From assembly GCA_041494805.1 (NCBI GenBank), contig JBGQBN010000034.1, positions 1 to 46,231 of the forward strand: a stretch of DNA of 46,231 nucleotides, given 5' to 3'. Source of the DNA: JBGQBN01 sp041494805 (GTDB taxonomy: Bacteria > Acidobacteriota > Terriglobia > Terriglobales > Acidobacteriaceae). Shown here piece by piece: positions 16,325 to 24,086 of this stretch. Under the pieces are notes generated by a model, which saw only the letters and a list, made by a program, of their open reading frames with translations, did no database searches and was not told the DNA's origin. The translations under genes and the position numbers were made by a program. How positions within the stretch are numbered: position 1 is the stretch's first letter; each line of letters begins with the position of its first letter.

Positions 16325-18286
16325 TTACCCTTCCTCGCTCTCCCTCAGCCTGGCGATCACGCCGAAATCTTCCAGTGTGGTGGTGTCACCTTTCACGTCG
16401 CCGCTGGTGGCCAGTTCGCGCAACAGGCGGCGCATGATTTTGCCGCTGCGGGTCTTGGGCAGCGTGTCGGTGAAGCGGATGTCATCGGGACGGGCCAGCG
16501 CGCCGATTTCTTTGGCGACCCAGCGGCGGAGTTCTTCTTTGAGTTCGGGAGTGGGAGTTCTTCCCTGCTGCAGGGTTACGAAGGCTGAGATGGCTTGTCC
16601 CTTCAGGTCGTCGGGACGGCCTACGACCGCGGCCTCGGCAACCGCCTCGTGCGCTACCAGAGCGGATTCGACTTCCATCGTGCTCAGGCGATGGCCGGAG
16701 ACGTTAATGACGTCGTCCACGCGGCCCATGATCCAGAAGTAGCCGTCTTTGTCTTTGCGGGCGCCGTCGCCGGTGAAGTAGACACCGGGAATCTGCGACC
16801 AGTATTGCTTCACGTATCGGTCGGGATCGCCATAGATGGTGCGCAGCATGCCGGGCCAGGGTTGCTTCAGAATCAGGAATCCCCCGGAGCCGTCGGGTAC
16901 GGGCTTGCCGTCCATGGTCACGATTTCCGCCACAACTCCAGGAAAAGGACGCGTGGCCGAGCCCGGCTTGGTGGCGATGGCTCCAGGAATTGGCGTGATC
17001 ATGATCTGGCCGGTTTCGGTTTGCCACCAAGTATCCACGATGGGGCACCGCTCGTGGCCGATGACTTCGCGATACCACATCCAGGCTTCGGGATTGATGG
17101 GCTCGCCCACCGTACCGAGCAAGCGGAGGCTATCGAGACGGTGTTTCCTGGGCCACTGCTCGCCCCATTTGGTAAAGGTGCGAATGGCGGTGGGCGCGGT
17201 GTAGAAGACGCTGACCTGGTGGCGATCGATGATGCTCCAGAAGCGGTCGGGTTCGGGAAAATTGGGCGCACCTTCGTACATCAGGCTGGTCGCGCCGTTC
17301 TGCAGCGGTCCGTAAACGATGTAGCTGTGGCCGGTGACCCAGCCGATGTCGGCGGTGCACCAGTAGGTGTCTTCTTCTTTCAGATCGAAAACCCATTTGC
17401 AGGTCAGGTAGGTGGCCACGGAGTATCCGCCGGTGGTGTGAACCACGCCTTTGGGTTTGCCGGTGGTTCCCGAAGTGTAAAGGATATAAAGAGGATGCTC
17501 GGCATCGAGGGGCTCAGCGGGACATTCATCGGAGACGGATTGCATCAGCTCGTGCCACCAGTGGTCGCGTCCAGGTTGCAAATGGATCGGCGAGCCGGTG
17601 CGCTGGTAAACGATGACGTGCTTCACCGAGGGGCAGGATCTCAGAGCTTCCTCTACGGCGGGAAACAGCTTGACTTCGGAGCCGCGACGATAGGAGCCGT
17701 CCTGAGTAATTACGGCGACAGCTTGGGAGTCGTGGATGCGATCCACCAAAGCATTCGCGGCGAAACCGCCAAAGACAACCGTATGCGGCGCTCCGATGCG
17801 GGCGCAGGCCAGCATGGCGATGGGCAGCTCGGGCGTCATGCCCATGTAGATGGCGACGCGGTCGCCTTTCTTCACGCCTAGTGACTTCAGAACATTGGCG
17901 AACTTTTGCACTTCGCGATGAAGGTGCTGATAGGTAAGCGTGCGGACTTCGCCGGGCTCACTTTCCCAGATCAGCGCGGCTTTATTCTTGCGCCAGGTTT
18001 GCACGTGACGATCGAGGCAGTTGTAGGAGAGATTGATCTGGCCGCCGACAAACCACTTCGCCCACGGGTTCTTCCATTCGAGGACCTTGTCCCATTTTTT
18101 GAACCAGTGCAGCTCTTCAGCAATCCGGCCCCAGAACCTTTCCGGGTGCTCGACCGATTCGCGGTAGATGCGTTCGTACTCTTCCAGGCTCTTGATGTGG
18201 GCCTGCTGGCGGAATTCGGCCGGACACTCGAATTTGCGCTGCTCTTGCAGGATGGAATCGATGCTATTGCCGGATGTGTCTGCCAT
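16325..18286 (-). CDS. acsA: Acetyl-CoA synthetase (AMP-forming)
   Basis: Activates acetate to acetyl-CoA via acetyl-AMP in the cytoplasm. The 653-residue length matches the family. Visible motifs are YILYTSGTTGKPKGVVHTTG (P-loop), DTWWQTETGQIMITPIPGA, YFTGDGARKDKDGYFWIMGR (the GDG/hinge region), and LPKTRSGKIMRRLLR, whose Lys is the conserved, acetylation-regulated catalytic residue. I chose the ATG at 18286 (MADTSGNSID) because AGGAG lies just upstream; the frame is open 14 codons further. It is convergent with the anti-sigma gene, with only 45 bp between them. Together with NifJ downstream it fits acetate/pyruvate interconversion with acetyl-CoA. Confidence 0.97.
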   Translation of the reverse strand: MADTSGNSIDSILQEQRKFECPAEFRQQAHIKSLEEYERIYRESVEHPERFWGRIAEELHWFKKWDKVLEWKNPWAKWFVGGQINLSYNCLDRHVQTWRKNKAALIWESEPGEVRTLTYQHLHREVQKFANVLKSLGVKKGDRVAIYMGMTPELPIAMLACARIGAPHTVVFGGFAANALVDRIHDSQAVAVITQDGSYRRGSEVKLFPAVEEALRSCPSVKHVIVYQRTGSPIHLQPGRDHWWHELMQSVSDECPAEPLDAEHPLYILYTSGTTGKPKGVVHTTGGYSVATYLTCKWVFDLKEEDTYWCTADIGWVTGHSYIVYGPLQNGATSLMYEGAPNFPEPDRFWSIIDRHQVSVFYTAPTAIRTFTKWGEQWPRKHRLDSLRLLGTVGEPINPEAWMWYREVIGHERCPIVDTWWQTETGQIMITPIPGAIATKPGSATRPFPGVVAEIVTMDGKPVPDGSGGFLILKQPWPGMLRTIYGDPDRYVKQYWSQIPGVYFTGDGARKDKDGYFWIMGRVDDVINVSGHRLSTMEVESALVAHEAVAEAAVVGRPDDLKGQAISAFVTLQQGRTPTPELKEELRRWVAKEIGALARPDDIRFTDTLPKTRSGKIMRRLLRELATSGDVKGDTTTLEDFGVIARLRESEEG

Positions 18287-18371
18287 GCTCTCCTCGCCCA
18301 TTTGGGGGCCGACGCTGCCTACAGCCAATAATCTACACCAACGTGCCAGGCACGCCGAGTTGCGCTCGGTT

Positions 18372-18418
18372 GGACAGCCGAAGCCTGCACCTGAGCGAAG
18401 TCGAAGGGGCGGCTGTCC
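18372..18418. repeat. Palindromic intergenic element
   Basis: GGACAGCCG (18372-18380) and CGGCTGTCC (18410-18418) form a perfect 9-bp inverted repeat around a 29-nt loop that contains CTGAGCGAAGTCGAAGG. It lies between the acetyl-CoA synthetase start and the 3' end of the DCC gene. It looks like a dispersed palindromic element, but only one copy is in the window. Confidence 0.55.
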
Positions 18419-18460
18419 CTACGTGGTTCTTGCCGCTTCCAGAACTGCTTGATTACGGTG

Positions 18461-18895
18461 TTACAGGTCGAGAAACTTTCGCCGGTCTCTTTCCCCGGGC
18501 AGCGGGCAGGATTCGTACTTTCCGAAGATGCGGTAACGGCGGCGGGCAATCAGATTGTAGCTCCAATCACGAAACCAGGTGGGCAACATTCCCAGGACAA
18601 CCGCCAGAGCACCCCAGATTCCACCAAGTTCGCGGAGTAGAGCCACAACAGCATCAGAGCGAGCAGCCAGCCGTTCGCCTGGCTGCGCGTAGTCCAACAC
18701 AACATACACGGTATCCAGAAGTTGGGGTTCTATGCCGTGTCGTTGTAGTACCTGGGCGACGAATGCACTCTGCAGGGAGGCGAAGCGGAAGCGGTCCTCG
18801 GAATCACGTTTCAGTACGAATTGGCTGAGGCCATTGCAGAGCCCGCAGACCCCGTCGTAGAGGAGGATCGGATTGGAAGAGGAGGAGTCCGACAT
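18461..18895 (-). CDS. DCC-family thiol-disulfide oxidoreductase (DUF393)
   Basis: A 144-residue cytoplasmic protein of the DCC family, named for its N-terminal motif, seen here as LLYDGVCGLCNG (D14, C17, C20). The thioredoxin-like body continues with RFRFASLQSAFVAQVLQRHG, DTVYVVLDYAQPGERLAARS and RRYRIFGKYESCPLPGERDR near the end. It has the usual size for the family. The ATG at 18895 follows a short spacer. It is predicted to catalyse thiol-disulfide exchange, but the physiological partner is unknown. Confidence 0.9.
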   Translation of the reverse strand: MSDSSSSNPILLYDGVCGLCNGLSQFVLKRDSEDRFRFASLQSAFVAQVLQRHGIEPQLLDTVYVVLDYAQPGERLAARSDAVVALLRELGGIWGALAVVLGMLPTWFRDWSYNLIARRRYRIFGKYESCPLPGERDRRKFLDL

Positions 18896-18950
18896 TCCGT
18901 AACCACCCCTATGTTACTGGAACGCCTTTTCTGGTTGGCAGTCCATCCTT

Positions 18951-18978
18951 GGCAATCCAGCCATGGCAATCCAGCCAT
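18951..18978. repeat. 14-bp tandem duplication upstream of nifJ
   Basis: GGCAATCCAGCCAT occurs twice in tandem (18951-18964, 18965-18978), preceded by a decayed third copy (GGCAGTCCATCC). It is of the same size class as the duplications at 14688-14804. Confidence 0.85.
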
Positions 18979-18999
18979 CCAGACCCCGGGAACTCGTGT

Positions 19000-19015
19000 T
19001 GTGATCCCGATCACA
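19000..19015. promoter_or_regulatory. CRP/FNR-type palindrome upstream of nifJ
   Basis: TGTGATCCCGATCACA has both CRP half-sites intact (TGTGA-N6-TCACA), 82 bp upstream of the chosen start of the pyruvate:ferredoxin oxidoreductase gene. FNR or CRP control of this anaerobic-type enzyme would be plausible, but is inferred. Confidence 0.5.
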
Positions 19016-19097
19016 CTCAAATGTGACCCCCATTCCGGCGCTAAAGCTCTTGGGCTGTCATGCTTTATGCGGAAGGCCGAGCTGCACAAGGACGATC

Positions 19098-22000
19098 ATG
19101 AAGCGCAAATTCAAGACTATGGACGCCAACGAGGCGGTGGCCAATGTTGCCTACCGCTTGAACGAGGTGATTGCTATTTATCCCATCACTCCCTCTTCTC
19201 CCATGGGTGAGTGGGCAGATCAGTGGGCGTCCGAGGGTGTGCCCAATGTTTGGGGCTCGGTCCCGCATGTAGTGGAGATGCAGAGTGAGGGTGGGGCGGC
19301 TGGGGCGGTACACGGAGCCCTGCAGACCGGGGCGCTGGCCACCACATTCACGGCGTCTCAAGGGTTGCTGCTCATGATTCCGAACATGAACAAGATTGCC
19401 GGCGAGTTGACGCCGGCGACGTTTCACGTTTCGGCGCGCACGGTGGCGACGCACGCTTTGTCGATTTTTGGCGACCACAGCGACGTCATGTCTTGCCGCA
19501 TGACCGGATGGGCGATGATTTGTTCCAACTCGGTGCAGGAGGCCATGGACCTGGCGTTGATTTCGCACGCCGCCTCTCTGGAGAGCCGGATTCCCTTCCT
19601 GCACTTCTTTGACGGTTTCCGCACTTCGCATGAAGTGAACAAGATTGAAATGCTCGATGAAGACGACATGCGCGCTCTGATCAACATGGACCGCGTGTTC
19701 GAGCATCGCCGGCGTGCGCTTTCACCGGAGCATCCCGTGCTGCGCGGAACTGCGCAGAACCCGGATGTCTTCTTCCAGATGCGCGAGACTGCGAATCCTT
19801 ATTACGACGCTTGCCCGGAAAAGGTCCAGGAAGTGATGGACAAATTCGCCAAGGGGGTGGGGCGTTCTTATCACCTGTTCGACTATGTGGGCGCGCCGGA
19901 CGCGGAACGGGTGATCATGATGATGGGATCGGGCGCGGAGGCTGCCGAGGAGACGATCGAGCACTTGAATGGGCGCGGGGAGAAGCTGGGACTTGTAAAG
20001 GTGCGGCTGTATCGTCCGTTTTCGGTGAAGAGCTTTCTCGAGGCCTTGCCGGCGAGCGTGCGGCAGATTGCGGTCCTGGATCGCACCAAGGAGGCGGGTG
20101 CCGTCGGAGAGCCGCTTCATGTGGATGTGGTGAACGCACTGCATGAAGGAGTGAAGCGGGGGTTCGGCAAGTTGAAAGCGCTGCCTGCGGTCGTCGGTGG
20201 CCGCTATGGGCTTTCGTCCAAGGAGTTCACGCCTGCGATGGTCAAGGCGGTGTACGACAATTTGAAACTACAGCAGCCGAAGGATCACTTTACGATTGGG
20301 ATCCAGGATGACGTCAGCCATACCAGCCTGACTTACGATGCCGAGTTCTCAACCGAGCCTGACAGTGTGGTGCGCGCCATGTTCTACGGGCTGGGTGCGG
20401 ACGGTACCGTTGGCGCTAACAAGAACTCGATCAAGATTATCGGCGAAAACACTGACAACTATGCCCAGGGCTACTTTGTGTATGACTCGAAGAAGTCGGG
20501 AGCGGCGACGGTCTCCCACTTGCGCTTCGGGCCACAGCCCATCCGGTCGAGCTATCTGGTGTCCAAAGCCAACTTCGTGGCTTGTCATCAGTGGATTTTC
20601 CTGGAGCGCTACGACATGCTCAGCGCTCTGGTTCCGGGCGGCACCTTCCTGCTCAATAGTCCGTTCGGCCCCGACGAGGTCTGGGACCACCTGCCCCGGC
20701 CGGTGCAGGAGCAGATCATCGCCAAGAAGGCCAAGTTCTTCGTGATTGACGCCTACCAGGTCGCCCGGGACAGCGGGATGGGCAGCCGGATGAACACTAT
20801 CCTGCAGGTATGCTTCTTCGCCATCTCGAAAGTGCTGCCGCGGGAAGAAGCGATCGCGGCGATTCGAGAATCGATTCGGGATACTTACGGCAGGAAGGGT
20901 GAGGAGATCGTCCAGAAGAACATGAAGGCCGTGGATGAGACCCTGTCGCATCTGTTCCAGGTGGAGGTTCCGGCCAAGCTCAGCAGCACCATTGAAATGC
21001 CGCCAGCGTTCTCACCTACGGCGCCGGCGTTTGAGCGAGATGTGCTGGGAGTCATATACGCCGGACGTGGCGACGAGTTGCCGGTTAGTGCTTTTCCCGC
21101 GGATGGCACTTTTCCGACGGGTACGGCCAAGTGGGAAAAACGCAACATTGCCCTGGAGATTCCCGCGTGGGATACCAAGACCTGTATCCAATGCGGCAAG
21201 TGCGCCATGGTCTGCCCCCACGCGGTCATCCGCATCAAGGTGTACGACTCCCAACACCTGGCAGGGGCGCCGGCAACCTTCAAAGCTACCGATGCCCGCG
21301 ACAAGGAATGGGCCGGCCTCCAGTACACGATCCAGGTGGCGCCGGAAGACTGCACGGGGTGCGGGATCTGCGTGGATATCTGCCCGGCCAAAAACAAGAG
21401 CGAAACCCGCCTGAAGGCAATCAATATGACCCCGCAGCCACCCCTGCGTGTGCCGGAGCGGGAGAACTGGGAATTCTTCCTGAAGATTCCGGAGTTTGAC
21501 CGGCGCAAGATCAAAGCCGGGAACATCCGCCAGCAGCAAATCCAGGAGCCGCTGTTCGAGTTCTCAGGGGCCTGCTCGGGGTGTGGAGAAACACCTTACC
21601 TGAAGCTGCTGTCACAACTGTTCGGGGACCGCGCGGTCATTGCCAACGCTACCGGTTGTTCCTCGATTTACGGGGGCAACCTGCCCACCACGCCGTGGAC
21701 GAAAAACGCCGCCGGACGCGGGCCGGCCTGGTCGAACTCCCTGTTTGAAGACAACGCTGAGTTCGGATTGGGGTTCCGGCTCTCCATCGACAAGCAGGCC
21801 GAGTTTGCGCGGGAGTTGGTACGGCGCCTGTCGGGGTCGATCGGCGACCAGCTGGCCACGGCGCTGCTGACCGCGCCCCAGAAAGACGAAGCTGACATTT
21901 TTGAACAGCGCCAGCGGGTGGACCTGCTGAAAGAAAAGCTGCAGGGCCTCGATTCCCTGGAAGCCAGACAACTGCTCTCCGTGGCCGACATGCTGGTGAA

Positions 22001-22676
22001 AAAGAGTGTCTGGATCGTCGGTGGAGATGGTTGGGCCTACGACATCGGGTACGGAGGACTGGACCACGTGCTGGCCAGCGGCCGGAATGTGAATTTGCTG
22101 GTGCTGGACACGGAGGTTTACTCGAACACCGGCGGGCAGGCATCGAAAGCCACACCCCGGGCCGCGGTGGCGAAGTTTGCCGCGGGCGGCAAGCCCAGCG
22201 CCAAGAAAGACCTGGGATTGATGGCCATGAGTTACGGGCACGTGTACGTGGCCAGCGTCGCCATGGGCGCCAAGGACGAGCACACCTTGAAAGCGTTTCT
22301 CGAGGCCGAGGCTTACGACGGGCCCAGCCTCATCATTGCCTACTCGCACTGCATTGCCCATGGCATCGACATGACCAAGGCAATGACGAACCAGAAGGTG
22401 GCGGTGGAATCCGGACAATGGCTGCTCTACCGCTATAACCCGGAGCGCGCGGCGCTGGGCGAAAATCCGTTGCTTCTGGATTCGCGCACGCCGACTCGAA
22501 AAGTGCAGGATTACCTGCTGATGGAGACCCGCTTCAAGATGCTCACCAAGAGCAAGCCGGAGGACGCGAAACGGCTGTGGGCCGAGGCGCAGCATGATGC
22601 GGAGGCGCGCTTCCGTCTCTATGAGTATCTGGCACAACGCAAGGTGGAGAAGGAACCGGCCAAGGCGGCCAAGTGA
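19098..22676 (+). CDS. nifJ: Pyruvate:ferredoxin (flavodoxin) oxidoreductase
   Basis: Oxidises pyruvate to acetyl-CoA and CO2, reducing ferredoxin or flavodoxin; cytoplasmic homodimer with TPP and three Fe-S clusters. The 1192 residues run in one chain in the usual order. The N-terminal domain has YPITPSSPMGEWAD. Two ferredoxin-type motifs follow at Cys 696-706 (CIQCGKCAMVCP) and 752-762 (CTGCGICVDICP). A further cluster/TPP region starts with ACSGCGETPYLKL and ATGCSSIYGGNLPTTPW, and the TPP motif is GDGWAYDIGYGGLDHVL near residue 976. I set the start at the ATG at 19098 because AAGGA lies close upstream and the protein begins MKRKFKTMDANEAVA; the frame is open for 25 codons upstream. Next gene is DHODH-like, 51 bp on. 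Confidence 0.97.
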   Translation: MKRKFKTMDANEAVANVAYRLNEVIAIYPITPSSPMGEWADQWASEGVPNVWGSVPHVVEMQSEGGAAGAVHGALQTGALATTFTASQGLLLMIPNMNKIAGELTPATFHVSARTVATHALSIFGDHSDVMSCRMTGWAMICSNSVQEAMDLALISHAASLESRIPFLHFFDGFRTSHEVNKIEMLDEDDMRALINMDRVFEHRRRALSPEHPVLRGTAQNPDVFFQMRETANPYYDACPEKVQEVMDKFAKGVGRSYHLFDYVGAPDAERVIMMMGSGAEAAEETIEHLNGRGEKLGLVKVRLYRPFSVKSFLEALPASVRQIAVLDRTKEAGAVGEPLHVDVVNALHEGVKRGFGKLKALPAVVGGRYGLSSKEFTPAMVKAVYDNLKLQQPKDHFTIGIQDDVSHTSLTYDAEFSTEPDSVVRAMFYGLGADGTVGANKNSIKIIGENTDNYAQGYFVYDSKKSGAATVSHLRFGPQPIRSSYLVSKANFVACHQWIFLERYDMLSALVPGGTFLLNSPFGPDEVWDHLPRPVQEQIIAKKAKFFVIDAYQVARDSGMGSRMNTILQVCFFAISKVLPREEAIAAIRESIRDTYGRKGEEIVQKNMKAVDETLSHLFQVEVPAKLSSTIEMPPAFSPTAPAFERDVLGVIYAGRGDELPVSAFPADGTFPTGTAKWEKRNIALEIPAWDTKTCIQCGKCAMVCPHAVIRIKVYDSQHLAGAPATFKATDARDKEWAGLQYTIQVAPEDCTGCGICVDICPAKNKSETRLKAINMTPQPPLRVPERENWEFFLKIPEFDRRKIKAGNIRQQQIQEPLFEFSGACSGCGETPYLKLLSQLFGDRAVIANATGCSSIYGGNLPTTPWTKNAAGRGPAWSNSLFEDNAEFGLGFRLSIDKQAEFARELVRRLSGSIGDQLATALLTAPQKDEADIFEQRQRVDLLKEKLQGLDSLEARQLLSVADMLVKKSVWIVGGDGWAYDIGYGGLDHVLASGRNVNLLVLDTEVYSNTGGQASKATPRAAVAKFAAGGKPSAKKDLGLMAMSYGHVYVASVAMGAKDEHTLKAFLEAEAYDGPSLIIAYSHCIAHGIDMTKAMTNQKVAVESGQWLLYRYNPERAALGENPLLLDSRTPTRKVQDYLLMETRFKMLTKSKPEDAKRLWAEAQHDAEARFRLYEYLAQRKVEKEPAKAAK

Positions 22677-22727
22677 GAGATGGGCTAGACCTAGCCGGTT
22701 ACGTTCTTACGGATAGAGAGAGGCATC

Positions 22728-23747
22728 ATGGTTGACCTGACTACTCGCTACCTGGGGCTGAAACTGCGCACCCCACTCGTACCCTCGGCCTCGCCGCTTT
22801 CGCAGGAACTCGACAGTATTCGACGGTTGGAGGACGCGGGGGCGTCTGCCATCGTCCTCTATTCGCTGTTCGAGGAACAACTGCGGCAGGAGAGCCTCGA
22901 ACTCGATCACTATCTGTCGGCGGGGACCGAGAGCTTTGCCGAATCGCTCACCTACTTTCCGCAGCCGAGTGAGTTCCGGCTCGGTCCGGAGGGTTATCTC
23001 AATCACATCCGCAAAGCCAAAGAAGCAGTGGGGATTCCGGTCATCGCGAGCCTCAACGGCGCGACCCCCGGGGGATGGACGCAATACGCCAGGCAGATCC
23101 AACAGGCCGGAGCAGACGCTCTGGAATGCAACATCTACTCCATTCCAACCGATATGGACGTGCCCGCGGCTGAGATCGAACAGGGCTACATCGAGATCCT
23201 GAAGGCGGTGAAGTCTTCGGTCTCGATTCCGGTCGCAGTCAAGCTGAGTCCGTTCTTCAGCAACATGGCGAATATGGCCAAGCGACTCGACGAGGCAGGC
23301 GCCAGCGGCCTGGTGCTCTTTAACCGCTTTTATCAGCCCGACATCGATCTCGACGAACTGGAAATCAAACCCAACGTGCTGCTGAGCACGGCGCAAGCGT
23401 TACGACTGCCGCTGACCTGGATCGGCATCTTGTATGGTCGGGTCAAAGTCAACCTGGCGGCCACTAGCGGTGTGCACGGGCCGGAAGAAGCAATCAAGTT
23501 GCTCATGGTTGGCGCCGACGTCACTATGCTCTGCTCCACGCTGCTGCGCAACGGCATCAGCCATCTTCGTTCCATCGAACAGGGTTTAGTGGCATGGATG
23601 GAGGAGCATGAATATGAATCGGTCGAGCAGATGAAGGGCAGCATGAGCCAGATTCGCTGCTCAGACCCGGCCGCGTTCGAGCGCGCGCAATACATGCGGG
23701 CGGTTAAGAGCATGCAGCATGTGCTGTTCCCCAGCCGCCAGTCCTAA
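22728..23747 (+). CDS. Dihydroorotate-dehydrogenase-like protein paired with nifJ
   Basis: A 339-residue flavin-fold TIM-barrel protein similar to dihydroorotate dehydrogenase. Signatures include LGLKLRTPLVPSASPLSQEL, IASLNGATPGGWTQYARQIQ, GADALECNIYSIPTD, VPVAVKLSPFFSN-like text (here IPVAVKLSPFFSNMA) and GVHGPEEAIKLLMVGADVTM. It lacks the iron-sulfur partner subunit of the NAD-dependent class. It lies 51 bp after nifJ with its own ribosome site (GAGAGG), so it is probably in the same operon, as often seen for this sub-family. A role in pyruvate or pyrimidine-linked electron transfer is inferred from the pairing; the true substrate may not be dihydroorotate. Confidence 0.88.
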   Translation: MVDLTTRYLGLKLRTPLVPSASPLSQELDSIRRLEDAGASAIVLYSLFEEQLRQESLELDHYLSAGTESFAESLTYFPQPSEFRLGPEGYLNHIRKAKEAVGIPVIASLNGATPGGWTQYARQIQQAGADALECNIYSIPTDMDVPAAEIEQGYIEILKAVKSSVSIPVAVKLSPFFSNMANMAKRLDEAGASGLVLFNRFYQPDIDLDELEIKPNVLLSTAQALRLPLTWIGILYGRVKVNLAATSGVHGPEEAIKLLMVGADVTMLCSTLLRNGISHLRSIEQGLVAWMEEHEYESVEQMKGSMSQIRCSDPAAFERAQYMRAVKSMQHVLFPSRQS

Positions 23748-23752
23748 GAGAG

Positions 23753-24012
23753 CCTAACGCCGAGGCAATCCGGCAAGGTCTGCGTACCCGCCACATCGTC
23801 CCTTTTCTTGCGAAGCGCAACACCGAACATGGCAGCGGGCTGGAGGAATGGCGCTGGTGGTGGAGCGGACGTTCGCCTGGTTGAATCAGTTCCGGCGGCT
23901 GCGCGTTCGCTACGAAAAGCGGGCGGACATTCACGAGGCATTTCTATCCCTGGGATGCGCTCTGATCTGCTGGCGCTTCTTGCGAGTCGATTGGGTGAGG
24001 GTTGAAAGGTAG
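23753..24012 (+). pseudogene. IS5-family transposase remnant, frameshifted
   Basis: Only the C-terminal ~85 codons of an IS5-type transposase remain. In one frame the text reads RTRHIVPFLAKRNTEHGSGL then EEWRW. After a one-base loss near 23851 it continues in another frame with VERTFAWLNQFRRLRVRYEK and RADIHEAFLSLGCALICWRF, up to a stop at 24010-24012. These are typical IS5 C-terminal sequences with the DDE-region Glu in VVERTFAW. The 5' part, the terminal inverted repeats and the start are gone, so it is inactive. It begins 6 bp after the DHODH-like gene. Confidence 0.85.
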
Positions 24013-24086
24013 CTTTGCCCGCAATGCAATTGACTTGCCGCAGTTTGGCCGCCTAACATGGTCGCGCACGGAGCAGGCCTTCTTCA

